A DNA stretch of 37,014 nt, from NCBI GenBank assembly GCA_023386765.1, contig JAEWJD010000380.1, positions 1-37,014 of the forward strand. The letters run 5' to 3'. This stretch comes from Pseudomonadota bacterium (GTDB lineage: Bacteria > Pseudomonadota > Gammaproteobacteria > Burkholderiales > Burkholderiaceae_B). The position numbers and the translations under genes were made by a program. Every line of letters begins with the position of its first letter. Within the stretch, counting starts at the first letter, position 1. This document shows positions 1 to 6,897 of this stretch, in pieces. The notes under the pieces were generated by a model. It was not told the DNA's origin. It saw only the letters and a program-made list of their open reading frames with translations, and searched no databases.

Positions 1-1151
1 TGATCCACAGCTGGCTCAACCGCATGCTGCTGCCCGACACGGTCGGCACCGGCGGCGACTCGCACACCCGCTTCCCGATCGGCATTTCCTTCCCGGCAGG
101 TTCTGGCCTGGTGGCCTTTGCCGCCGCCACCGGCGTGATGCCGCTGGACATGCCGGAATCGGTACTGGTGCGCTTCAAGGGCAAGATGCAGCCCGGCGTG
201 ACGCTGCGCGATCTGGTCAACGCCATTCCGCTGTACGCCATCAAGCAAGGCATGCTGACCGTTGCCAAGCAGGGCAAGAAGAACATCTTCTCGGGCCGCA
301 TCCTGGAAATCGAAGGTCTGCCGGAGCTGAAGGTCGAACAGGCTTTCGAACTGTCGGACGCCTCGGCTGAGCGTTCGGCTGCCGGCTGCACGGTGCACCT
401 GAACAAAGAACCGATCATCGAGTACATCAACAGCAACATCGTGATGCTCAAGTGGATGATCGCCAACGGCTATGAAGACGAGCGTTCGATCGTGCGCCGC
501 ATCAAGGCCATGGAAGCCTGGCTGGCCGATCCCCAGCTGCTGGAGCCGGATGCCGACGCCGAGTACGCGGCCGTCATCGAAATCGACCTGGCCGACATCC
601 ATGAGCCCATCGTGGCCTGCCCGAACGACCCGGACGACGTCAAGACGCTGTCGGATGTCGCGGGCGCCAAGATCGACGAAGTGTTCATCGGCAGCTGCAT
701 GACCAACATTGGTCACTTCCGTGCAGCCTCCAAGCTGCTCGAAGGCAAGCGCGACATCCCGGTCAAGCTGTGGGTTGCCCCGCCGACCAAGATGGATGCC
801 CAGCAACTGACCGAAGAAGGCCACTACGGCGTCTTCGGCACGGCTGGCGCCCGCACCGAGATGCCGGGCTGCTCGCTGTGCATGGGTAACCAGGCTCAGG
901 TCCGCGAAGGCGCGACCGTCATGTCGACCAGCACCCGCAACTTCCCGAACCGTCTGGGCAAGAACACCAACGTGTATCTGGGCTCGGCCGAACTGGCCGC
1001 CATCTGCTCGCGCCTGGGTCGCATCCCGACCAAGGACGAGTACATGGCCGACATGGGTGTCATCAACAAGAGCGGTGATCAGATCTACAAGTACCTGAAC
1101 TTTGATCAGATCGCGGACTACAAGGACGTCGCCGACTCCGTGCCGGTGTAA
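1..1151 (+). CDS. acnB: Aconitate hydratase B, C-terminal part (5' truncated by window edge)
   Basis: This is the C-terminal part of aconitase B, which interconverts citrate and isocitrate in the TCA cycle through a [4Fe-4S] cluster in the cytoplasm; AcnB enzymes can also act on 2-methylisocitrate. The reading frame is already open at base 3 (reading IHSWLNRM), so the true start lies outside the window and the ATG at 24 is internal. Family signatures seen are GTGGDSHTRFPIG near the window start, GSCMTNIGHFR, and MPGCSLCMGNQ. The cysteines at codons 232, 290 and 293 counted from base 3 match the three cluster ligands of the family. About 380 residues are visible of the usual roughly 860. The gene ends in TAA at 1149-1151 and is followed by a GC-rich terminator. 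Composition is typical of a highly expressed core gene. Confidence 0.97.
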   Translation, partial: IHSWLNRMLLPDTVGTGGDSHTRFPIGISFPAGSGLVAFAAATGVMPLDMPESVLVRFKGKMQPGVTLRDLVNAIPLYAIKQGMLTVAKQGKKNIFSGRILEIEGLPELKVEQAFELSDASAERSAAGCTVHLNKEPIIEYINSNIVMLKWMIANGYEDERSIVRRIKAMEAWLADPQLLEPDADAEYAAVIEIDLADIHEPIVACPNDPDDVKTLSDVAGAKIDEVFIGSCMTNIGHFRAASKLLEGKRDIPVKLWVAPPTKMDAQQLTEEGHYGVFGTAGARTEMPGCSLCMGNQAQVREGATVMSTSTRNFPNRLGKNTNVYLGSAELAAICSRLGRIPTKDEYMADMGVINKSGDQIYKYLNFDQIADYKDVADSVPV

Positions 1152-1163
1152 ACCCTGTGCCGA

Positions 1164-1228
1164 CCCGGCGTTTTCACGCCGGGCCGCCCTTCCCCGCCCG
1201 CCGGTGCTCCCCGGCCGGCGGGTTTTTT
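1164..1228 (+). terminator. Rho-independent terminator after acnB (two successive hairpins)
   Basis: A first hairpin pairs CCCGGCG (1164-1170) with CGCCGGG (1177-1183). A second, longer GC-rich hairpin (1193-1222) pairs CCCGCC with GGCGGG and CCGG with CCGG. It is followed directly by six T residues (1223-1228), the classical intrinsic terminator layout. Confidence 0.8.
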
Positions 1229-1230
1229 AT

Positions 1231-1610
1231 TTCATCCTGACCCCCGCGCTGCAGGCCGTTGGTACACGCCCAGCCCCGATGCAGGAGATTGCACTGCGGG
1301 ATCACGAGCCTGCCGATGATCGCACCCAGGCCCGTGCCTGCATTGTTCCTAGGCGGCCCCGGATCGCAGAATGCATCGCAGGCCATTGTGTTGTTTACTT
1401 TTTCCACGCGGGCGCATTGCGAAAAAAACCGACATAAAACACGGTTCATTTCCAGGCGCGCCAGGTGCTTGATCGAGCAGGCATCCATCGGGTACAACAC
1501 CGTGCGCCTGGGCTCTGCCCGGCCGAACGTAGGCTCCCGCCCCCGACCTACATGCCTGCCACCTCATTGACCACGGATGCACCGGGCCGGTGCTGAACCC
1601 TTCCGATGCC
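1231..1610. other. Intergenic stretch without recognisable gene
   Basis: About 380 bases lie between the acnB terminator and the NERD-helicase start. The small open frames here show no family resemblance and overlap one another on both strands. A short AT-rich patch at 1386-1450 is the likeliest place for the helicase promoter, but I could not pick a convincing -35/-10 pair. No tRNA-like cloverleaf or repeat was found. Confidence 0.4.
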
Positions 1611-3584
1611 ATGGCGATCCTGATCCCGAACCTGGCGGCCGCCGGGGCGGCCAGGCAGCAGCCCACCGCCGGCGAGATCCACCTGCTGGAGTACCTCTCG
1701 AGTCGTTTTGACGATACGGTCGAGGTCTATTTCCAGCCCTGCTTCAATGGGGATCGTCCGGACATCGTGCTGATATCCCCCCGTCAAGGGGTGATCATCA
1801 TCGAGGTCAAGGACTGGAATCTCGATCTCTACCGCATCGACGAAAAAAACAAATGGTCCGTCAGCCTGGCGAGCGGACTGCAAGGCGTGAAATCTCCACT
1901 GGCACAGGTTTTTGCCTACAAGAAGAATTTTTTCGACGTCCACGTCAACGGCTTGCTTGAAAAGAGCCTGAAGAACAAGGCCTTCTTCAAGATCATCAAC
2001 ACCTACGTGTATTTCCATTGCGCCAGCCAGGCCACGATACGGCAACTCTACCAGCCGCAACTGGAACGGCTGGAAGAACAAGGCCGGCGCAATGCAGAAC
2101 GCTTCAGACAGAAACAGATCCCGTTTGACCGCTACGAAGCGACGCGCGCTGCCATCGAGCAGGCTTCGTATCGCTTCCAACGCGACAAGTCTCTCTGTCT
2201 CTGTGCGAATCAACTCTCCGGCATCCGTTTCCCGCAACAGGTGGCGGGCGTGGTTTTCGATGCCTCCGTCTACAGCGAGTTCAAGCGTCTGCTGGACCCC
2301 CCATTTCACTATGCCTCGGAGGGCAAACCGCCCCGCTATACCGACAGGCAGGCGCGGTTGATTCAAAGCGAGGCCGGGGCGCGTGCCAAGATCTGCGGTC
2401 TGGCAGGCTCGGGCAAGACCGTGGTGCTGGCAGGCAGAGCCGTCAATGCCCACAAGCGACACGGCGGCAGCGTGCTGGTCCTGACGTTCAATATCACCCT
2501 GGGCAGCTACATCCGCGACAAGATCAGCGCCGTGCGGGAGGACTTTCCTTGGTCAGCCTTTGATATCAACAACTACCATCGTTTCCTCACGAATGCCCTG
2601 AACAACTCCGACATCGAGATCGAACTTCCCGAACATCTTCAATACGATGGCCCGAACCGCCAGATCGCCAGGCAGATCGCGATCAAGCGCGATCAGTATT
2701 TCGAAACAGAGTACTTCAGCAACCTGAAGGTGCTCGAGGGTGCTGAGATAAAGACCCGCTACGACACGATCCTGATCGATGAAATCCAGGACTACAAACC
2801 CGAGTGGATCAAGATCATCCGCGCCTATTTCCTGGAAGAAGGGGGAGAGATGCTGCTTTTTGGCGACGAAAAGCAGAATATCTATCAGCGTGCACTGGAC
2901 GAAGAGCGACGCTCCAAGGTGGTTGAAGGATTCGGGAAATGGATCAAGCTCACCAAGAGCTTCCGCTACGCGGCGGAGTCACCGATCATCCCGCTGGTCG
3001 AAGCGTTCCAGAAGCAGTTCCTGCTGCAGGACTACACCCTGGATTCAGACGAATCGTTTCAGCTGAGCCTCGCCAGCGTCGGAATCCAGGCTTACGGCAC
3101 CTTTGATCGGGCGCATATCTCCCGGCTCGGCGCGAGCATCATCGCGGTCGCGAAAACGCACCAGGTCCACCCCAACGATATTTCGATCATTTCTTCCCAG
3201 GAAGAGGTGCTGCGCGGCCTGGATCACGAACTGCGCACGGGGCCGACACATCAGGAAAGAACGCTTTGCTCTTTCCCATCGCACGAGGTCACGGCCCATC
3301 CGAAGTACTCGAAAAGCTACGACAAGATCAGCATTGCAAAAAAGATCGGATTCAACCTCAACAGCGGCGTCATGAAGCTGAGTTCAACGCACAGCTTCAA
3401 GGGGTTTGAGTCGCCGCTCGTGTTCCTGCTGGTCAACAACAGCGACAGCCCGGAGATGGTCTTCACCGGGCTGACGCGTGCCAAGCAAGATCTGATGGTG
3501 CTGCTGGAGGCGGACAGCCCATATCTGGGATTTTTCAGCAAGCACCTGAATCCGCTCGATTCCGATGCGGTCGCAGGTGCCTGA
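1611..3584 (+). CDS. NERD-nuclease / UvrD-like SF1 helicase fusion
   Basis: A predicted 657-residue two-domain DNA enzyme. Residues about 15-125 form a nuclease-related (NERD) domain with the PD-(D/E)xK pattern RPDIVL...IIIEVKDW (D51, E65, K67). The rest is a superfamily 1 helicase: Walker A GLAGSGKT at 263-270, motif Ia VLVLTFN, Walker B LIDEIQD, LLFGDEKQNIY, LTKSFRYA, THSFKGFE and the C-terminal arginine-finger motif GLTRAKQDL, so both domains look intact. I chose the ATG at 1611 because the family typically starts a few residues before this IPNL-like segment; an in-frame GTG at 1590 would add seven residues, and neither start has a clear ribosome-binding site. The gene stands alone, has lower GC (about 50% in sampled lines) than its neighbours, and runs convergent to the siderophore receptor with a 39-bp gap. 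A role in DNA repair or phage defence is inference. Confidence 0.85.
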   Translation: MAILIPNLAAAGAARQQPTAGEIHLLEYLSSRFDDTVEVYFQPCFNGDRPDIVLISPRQGVIIIEVKDWNLDLYRIDEKNKWSVSLASGLQGVKSPLAQVFAYKKNFFDVHVNGLLEKSLKNKAFFKIINTYVYFHCASQATIRQLYQPQLERLEEQGRRNAERFRQKQIPFDRYEATRAAIEQASYRFQRDKSLCLCANQLSGIRFPQQVAGVVFDASVYSEFKRLLDPPFHYASEGKPPRYTDRQARLIQSEAGARAKICGLAGSGKTVVLAGRAVNAHKRHGGSVLVLTFNITLGSYIRDKISAVREDFPWSAFDINNYHRFLTNALNNSDIEIELPEHLQYDGPNRQIARQIAIKRDQYFETEYFSNLKVLEGAEIKTRYDTILIDEIQDYKPEWIKIIRAYFLEEGGEMLLFGDEKQNIYQRALDEERRSKVVEGFGKWIKLTKSFRYAAESPIIPLVEAFQKQFLLQDYTLDSDESFQLSLASVGIQAYGTFDRAHISRLGASIIAVAKTHQVHPNDISIISSQEEVLRGLDHELRTGPTHQERTLCSFPSHEVTAHPKYSKSYDKISIAKKIGFNLNSGVMKLSSTHSFKGFESPLVFLLVNNSDSPEMVFTGLTRAKQDLMVLLEADSPYLGFFSKHLNPLDSDAVAGA

Positions 3585-3597
3585 AAGAGACCGGCCA

Positions 3598-3614
3598 GGC
3601 CGCCTGCAGCGGCC
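3598..3614. terminator. Possible bidirectional terminator hairpin between convergent genes
   Basis: GGCCGC (3598-3603) pairs with GCGGCC (3609-3614) around a 5-base loop in the 39-bp gap between the converging helicase and receptor genes. There is no good U-tract on either strand, so terminator activity is uncertain. Confidence 0.35.
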
Positions 3615-3623
3615 CAGCGGGCC

Positions 3624-5825
3624 TCAAAATGCCATGCTGGCCGTCAGGGTGAAGGTACGCGGGGCGCCCTGCACCAGATAACCGCTGCCGGGATAGCCGC
3701 CCACCGAGGCCCAATAACGGCGGTTGGCCAGATTCTCGACCCGGGCACGCCAAACCACCTCATGGCCGGCGATTTCGCTGTCATAGCGTACGCCTGCGTC
3801 CAGGCGGGTCCAGCCCGGCACTTTCAAGGTATTGGCGGCATCGGCATACGAGGCCGCGGTATAGACCAGGCGGCCATCGACGGCCAGCCCGTCCACGCCG
3901 GGCACATCCCACTCCACGCCCAGGTTGGCCTGGTAGCGCGGCACGCCGATCACCCGCTTGCCGTCGGTGGCGCTCTGGCCGGTCGCACGCTGGCGGGCAT
4001 CCAGCCAGGTCATGCCGCCCAGCACGCGCAGCCCGGGATTGACCTGCCCGTACCAGCTCAGCTCCACGCCCCGATGACGATCCTTACCTGCTTCGGAAAA
4101 GACCTGCTGTGCGTTGACAAAGGCGCGCGGTTTATCGGTCGTGAAAAAGGCCAGCCCCGCCCCCAGGCCGTCGTGCTCGAGTTTGACGCCCACCTCTTTC
4201 TGCTTGGATACATAGGGCCGCAACATCGCGCCGGCATTGCGCACCGGCAGGCCATTGGCATTGGCCGGTGCGGTGGCACCCGCGGTCAGGGCTTCGATGT
4301 AGTTGCCATACAGCGAAAGCGCCGGCGTAATGCGCCACACCAAACCTGCGGCCGGAGAATTGCGGCTTTCATCGTAGGCCTTGCCCGCGATACCGGTGTT
4401 GTAGGCAAAGTCACGGCTGTAGAGCCGCTGGTGCCGCAGGCCCAGCGTCAGCAGCACCTGCTCATCGAGCAGGGACAACGTATCGCCCAGCGCCACGCTG
4501 CTCATGCGTATCCGGCCATTGAGCGCGGGATCGCCCAGATCATTGCCGAACAGGGTGTCGGCATTGAATGCAGGTTGGGGAATGCGCACCGGGTCATAGA
4601 TATTGGTGGCAGTGGTGTGCTTCCAGTCCATGGCGTAGGCATTCTTTTTTTCCAGCTGGAAGTAAGTTGCCGCCAGGACCATCTGGTGTTGCACGGGGCC
4701 GGTATCGAATTGGGCCCGCAAGCCCATTTCGGCCGTGTCGACCTTATCCTTGCGCACGTTGTCGAAACGGTAGAACTGACCATTCCCCGCGGCATCGACG
4801 TTATTGATGTTGGCCAGCGAGTTCTTTTCGGTGCTGCTGCGATGGCCATAGGCCAGGTAAGCGGTCAGGCTATCGTTGACGTCGTACTCGCCGCGCAGCG
4901 TACCGAATACATCGCGCTCATTGGAATAGCTCCAGTCCTGGGCATAGTTGAGGCTGGCCTTGGGTGCCTTGGGAACCGAAGTGGCATTGCCGGCCAGCGT
5001 GACGTTGGGCCGGCCGCGCTTGATGCGGTTGTTCTGGTAGCCGATGTCGGCCGACAGGCGGGCGCGGTCATTGCGCCAGTCCAGGCCGATCAGCATGGCC
5101 GTGGTACGGCCGAACTCGCCATCGACACCGCTCTCGCCGCCACGCTGCCCCAGATTGATGCGAATGCCCGTGCTCTCGTCGGGCCCGAAGCGGCGCGCGA
5201 TATCCGCCGAAAACTGGGCTGCACCTCCGGAGGAAATACCGGTGGTGAACTGCGTGAGCGGCTCGTTGGGCGCACGCTTGGGAACCAGGTTGATGGCGCC
5301 GCCCACCCCGCCGCCGGTGGGCGGCGTGCCGGTGAGGAAGTTGGAAGCGCCGCGCAGCACTTCAACGCGCTCGAAGAACTCGGAGGCGATGTACTGACGC
5401 GGCATCAAGCCATACAGGCCGTTGTAGGCGACGTCTTCGGAGCCCAGGATAAAACCGCGGATGAAATAGGACTCCTGAAAATTACCGAACCCCCGCGCCA
5501 CGCGGACGGCCGGGTCATTCTGGAGGACGTCGGCGACGCTGCGCGCCTGGCGATCCTGGATCAGCCCGCTGGTATAGCTGGTGATAGAGAACGGCGTGGC
5601 CAGATTCTCGCGCGTGCCGAGGATGCCGGCGCGTGCGCCGCTGGCGACCTGCCCGCCATCAAAAACCGGCGCCAGCCCTTCGGCCGACGCATCGGCACTG
5701 GCCTCCACCCGGATGGCCCCGAGGGTGACAGCGTTGTTTTGGGGGACCGGCGCGGTCTGGGCCTGGGCCACCCCGAATGGCAGCACGGCCACCAGGCAGG
5801 CGCTGCAGGAGAGTATCTTCATCAT
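3624..5825 (-). CDS. TonB-dependent siderophore receptor
   Basis: An outer-membrane gated channel of about 733 residues that imports a ferric siderophore using TonB energy. The start is placed at the ATG pair at 5825/5822 because a Sec signal peptide follows at once (MMKILSCSACLVAV... ending near AQAQ); the longer TTG frame from 5936 would put a charged tail ahead of it. There is no STN domain, so this receptor is not expected to signal through a sigma factor. The plug domain (about 60-190) carries siderophore-receptor patterns such as SYFIRGF and VEVLRGASNFL, and a 22-strand barrel follows, ending in the aromatic C-terminus SMAF. Its resemblance is to the ferrichrome/FcuA-type hydroxamate receptors, but the ligand cannot be told from sequence. 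A Fur-box-like sequence lies about 110 bp upstream. Confidence 0.93.
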   Translation of the reverse strand: MMKILSCSACLVAVLPFGVAQAQTAPVPQNNAVTLGAIRVEASADASAEGLAPVFDGGQVASGARAGILGTRENLATPFSITSYTSGLIQDRQARSVADVLQNDPAVRVARGFGNFQESYFIRGFILGSEDVAYNGLYGLMPRQYIASEFFERVEVLRGASNFLTGTPPTGGGVGGAINLVPKRAPNEPLTQFTTGISSGGAAQFSADIARRFGPDESTGIRINLGQRGGESGVDGEFGRTTAMLIGLDWRNDRARLSADIGYQNNRIKRGRPNVTLAGNATSVPKAPKASLNYAQDWSYSNERDVFGTLRGEYDVNDSLTAYLAYGHRSSTEKNSLANINNVDAAGNGQFYRFDNVRKDKVDTAEMGLRAQFDTGPVQHQMVLAATYFQLEKKNAYAMDWKHTTATNIYDPVRIPQPAFNADTLFGNDLGDPALNGRIRMSSVALGDTLSLLDEQVLLTLGLRHQRLYSRDFAYNTGIAGKAYDESRNSPAAGLVWRITPALSLYGNYIEALTAGATAPANANGLPVRNAGAMLRPYVSKQKEVGVKLEHDGLGAGLAFFTTDKPRAFVNAQQVFSEAGKDRHRGVELSWYGQVNPGLRVLGGMTWLDARQRATGQSATDGKRVIGVPRYQANLGVEWDVPGVDGLAVDGRLVYTAASYADAANTLKVPGWTRLDAGVRYDSEIAGHEVVWRARVENLANRRYWASVGGYPGSGYLVQGAPRTFTLTASMAF

Positions 5826-5936
5826 TCGTCCGTGTAAGAGTCTGTTTGCCGACGGATCCCGCCGTCGCTCAAGCCGCAGGCGCTTGCCTGCGCCAGGGCT
5901 GACCGGTTCGATGCCAGCCAGCGGAAAGCATAACAA

Positions 5937-5975
5937 ATATCAATAACGATTCTTATTGCTATTCTTATTATTGGC
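5937..5975 (-). promoter_or_regulatory. Fur-box-like operator upstream of siderophore receptor
   Basis: On the minus strand the region reads as repeated AATAAGAAT/ATTGTTATT-type units. The clearest is CAATAAGAATCGTTATTG (5958 to 5941), an imperfect palindrome close to the GATAATGATAATCATTATC Fur consensus. A second overlapping unit of the same kind lies at about 5955-5972. Its place ahead of an iron-uptake receptor supports Fur repression under iron sufficiency. It also lies upstream of the divergent lipoprotein gene at 6066. Confidence 0.7.
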
Positions 5976-6065
5976 TGAATGCCCGCCCTGATCGGCCCGA
6001 AAACGTGGTTCTGCTCCGTTAACACTTAGAATCCCGCTGACGAACACGGAAAGAAGACTTTCAGA

Positions 6066-6677
6066 ATGCAGAGACTGCTCGGACGCCTGGCCCTGCCTTT
6101 GCTCCTGGCGGCCCTGACGGGCTGCGCCAGCACCCGTCCGCCCGCCAATCCCGAGAACATCTGCGCCATCTTCCGGGAAAAACCGGACTGGCATGATGCC
6201 GCCCTGAAGACGCGCGATAAATGGGGCGTACCGGTTCAGGTGCCGCTGGCGATGATGTACCAGGAGTCGAGTTTCAAGCATGACGCCCTGCCCCCCCGGT
6301 ACTACTTCCTGGGTTTCATCCCGTGGGGGCGCGTCAGTTCGGCGTATGGGTACGCGCAGGCCAAGGACGAAACCTGGGCCGACTACAAGCGTGAAGCCGG
6401 CGGCTGGTTTTCAAGCCGCGACAATTTTGCCGACGCCATGGATTTCATGGGCTGGTACATGGACAAAAGCCAGCGAAGCAATGGCGTATCGAAATGGGAC
6501 GCCTATGCCCAGTACCTGAATTACCACGAAGGTTGGACCGGTTATCGCAGGGGCAGCCACCAGCGCAAGGCCTGGCTGCTGCGCGTGGCAGGCCAGGTCC
6601 AGGCCCGCGCCGAGCGTTTCGGCGCCCAGTACCGCCAATGCGAAAGCGACCTCGGCCGAGGCGGCTGGCTGTTCTGA
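6066..6677 (+). CDS. Transglycosylase SLT-domain-like lipoprotein
   Basis: A 203-residue predicted outer-membrane lipoprotein related to small lytic transglycosylases. The signal peptide MQRLLGRLALPLLLAALTGC has a lipobox ending at Cys20. The mature part holds the SLT-like motif MMYQESSF with the candidate catalytic Glu67, followed by SAYGYAQAKDETW, typical of the helical lysozyme-like fold, and NYHEGWTGY near residue 155. A GGAAAG ribosome-binding site lies 11-16 bases before the ATG. A TAGAAT -10-like hexamer at 6027-6032 may be its promoter. It sits alone between the receptor and acnA. Murein-cleaving activity is inferred from the Glu-Ser motif and not proven. Confidence 0.82.
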   Translation: MQRLLGRLALPLLLAALTGCASTRPPANPENICAIFREKPDWHDAALKTRDKWGVPVQVPLAMMYQESSFKHDALPPRYYFLGFIPWGRVSSAYGYAQAKDETWADYKREAGGWFSSRDNFADAMDFMGWYMDKSQRSNGVSKWDAYAQYLNYHEGWTGYRRGSHQRKAWLLRVAGQVQARAERFGAQYRQCESDLGRGGWLF

Positions 6678-6764
6678 GCAGCCGCGACTTGCGAGGCCGC
6701 AAGGTCGGCGTCATCCAGTTTGGCGATAATAGGAAAAACGACGGGCCGGCAACGCGGTGGAATT

Positions 6765-6792
6765 TTGACCGCTGCCGCATGTCATATATAAG
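6765..6792 (+). promoter_or_regulatory. Predicted sigma-70 promoter of acnA
   Basis: TTGACC (6765-6770) and TATAAG (6787-6792) are separated by 16 bp, each matching five of six consensus bases. Transcription would begin near 6799, giving a leader of about 100 nt before acnA. Confidence 0.6.
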
Positions 6793-6815
6793 ATTCAGGA
6801 CATTGCGTTAATCTG

Positions 6816-6827
6816 TGGTGGCCACCA
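6816..6827. promoter_or_regulatory. 12-bp perfect palindrome in acnA leader
   Basis: TGGTGGCCACCA is a perfect inverted repeat about 17 bases downstream of the predicted acnA start site. The position would suit a repressor operator, but I do not recognise the cognate regulator, and a chance palindrome in GC-rich DNA is possible. Confidence 0.35.
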
Positions 6828-6897
6828 TCCCACCGGCAACGACGCAGCACCGCTACAAAATGGCAGTTTTACGCGGTCACACAACCCGGAGCCCATC

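Noticed and set aside
1174..1589. Several 100-codon open frames on both strands between acnB and the NERD-helicase
   Set aside because: They overlap a strong terminator and each other, lack ribosome-binding sites and show no resemblance to known proteins.
3535..3753. Small minus-strand frame at the convergent junction
   Set aside because: A shifted-frame reading of the receptor C-terminus; the receptor's own frame ends in a proper barrel strand.
3762..5837. 691-codon open frame antisense to the siderophore receptor
   Set aside because: Its translation is low-complexity and alanine/glycine/histidine-rich with no family motif. It mirrors the codon bias of a real GC-rich gene on the other strand.
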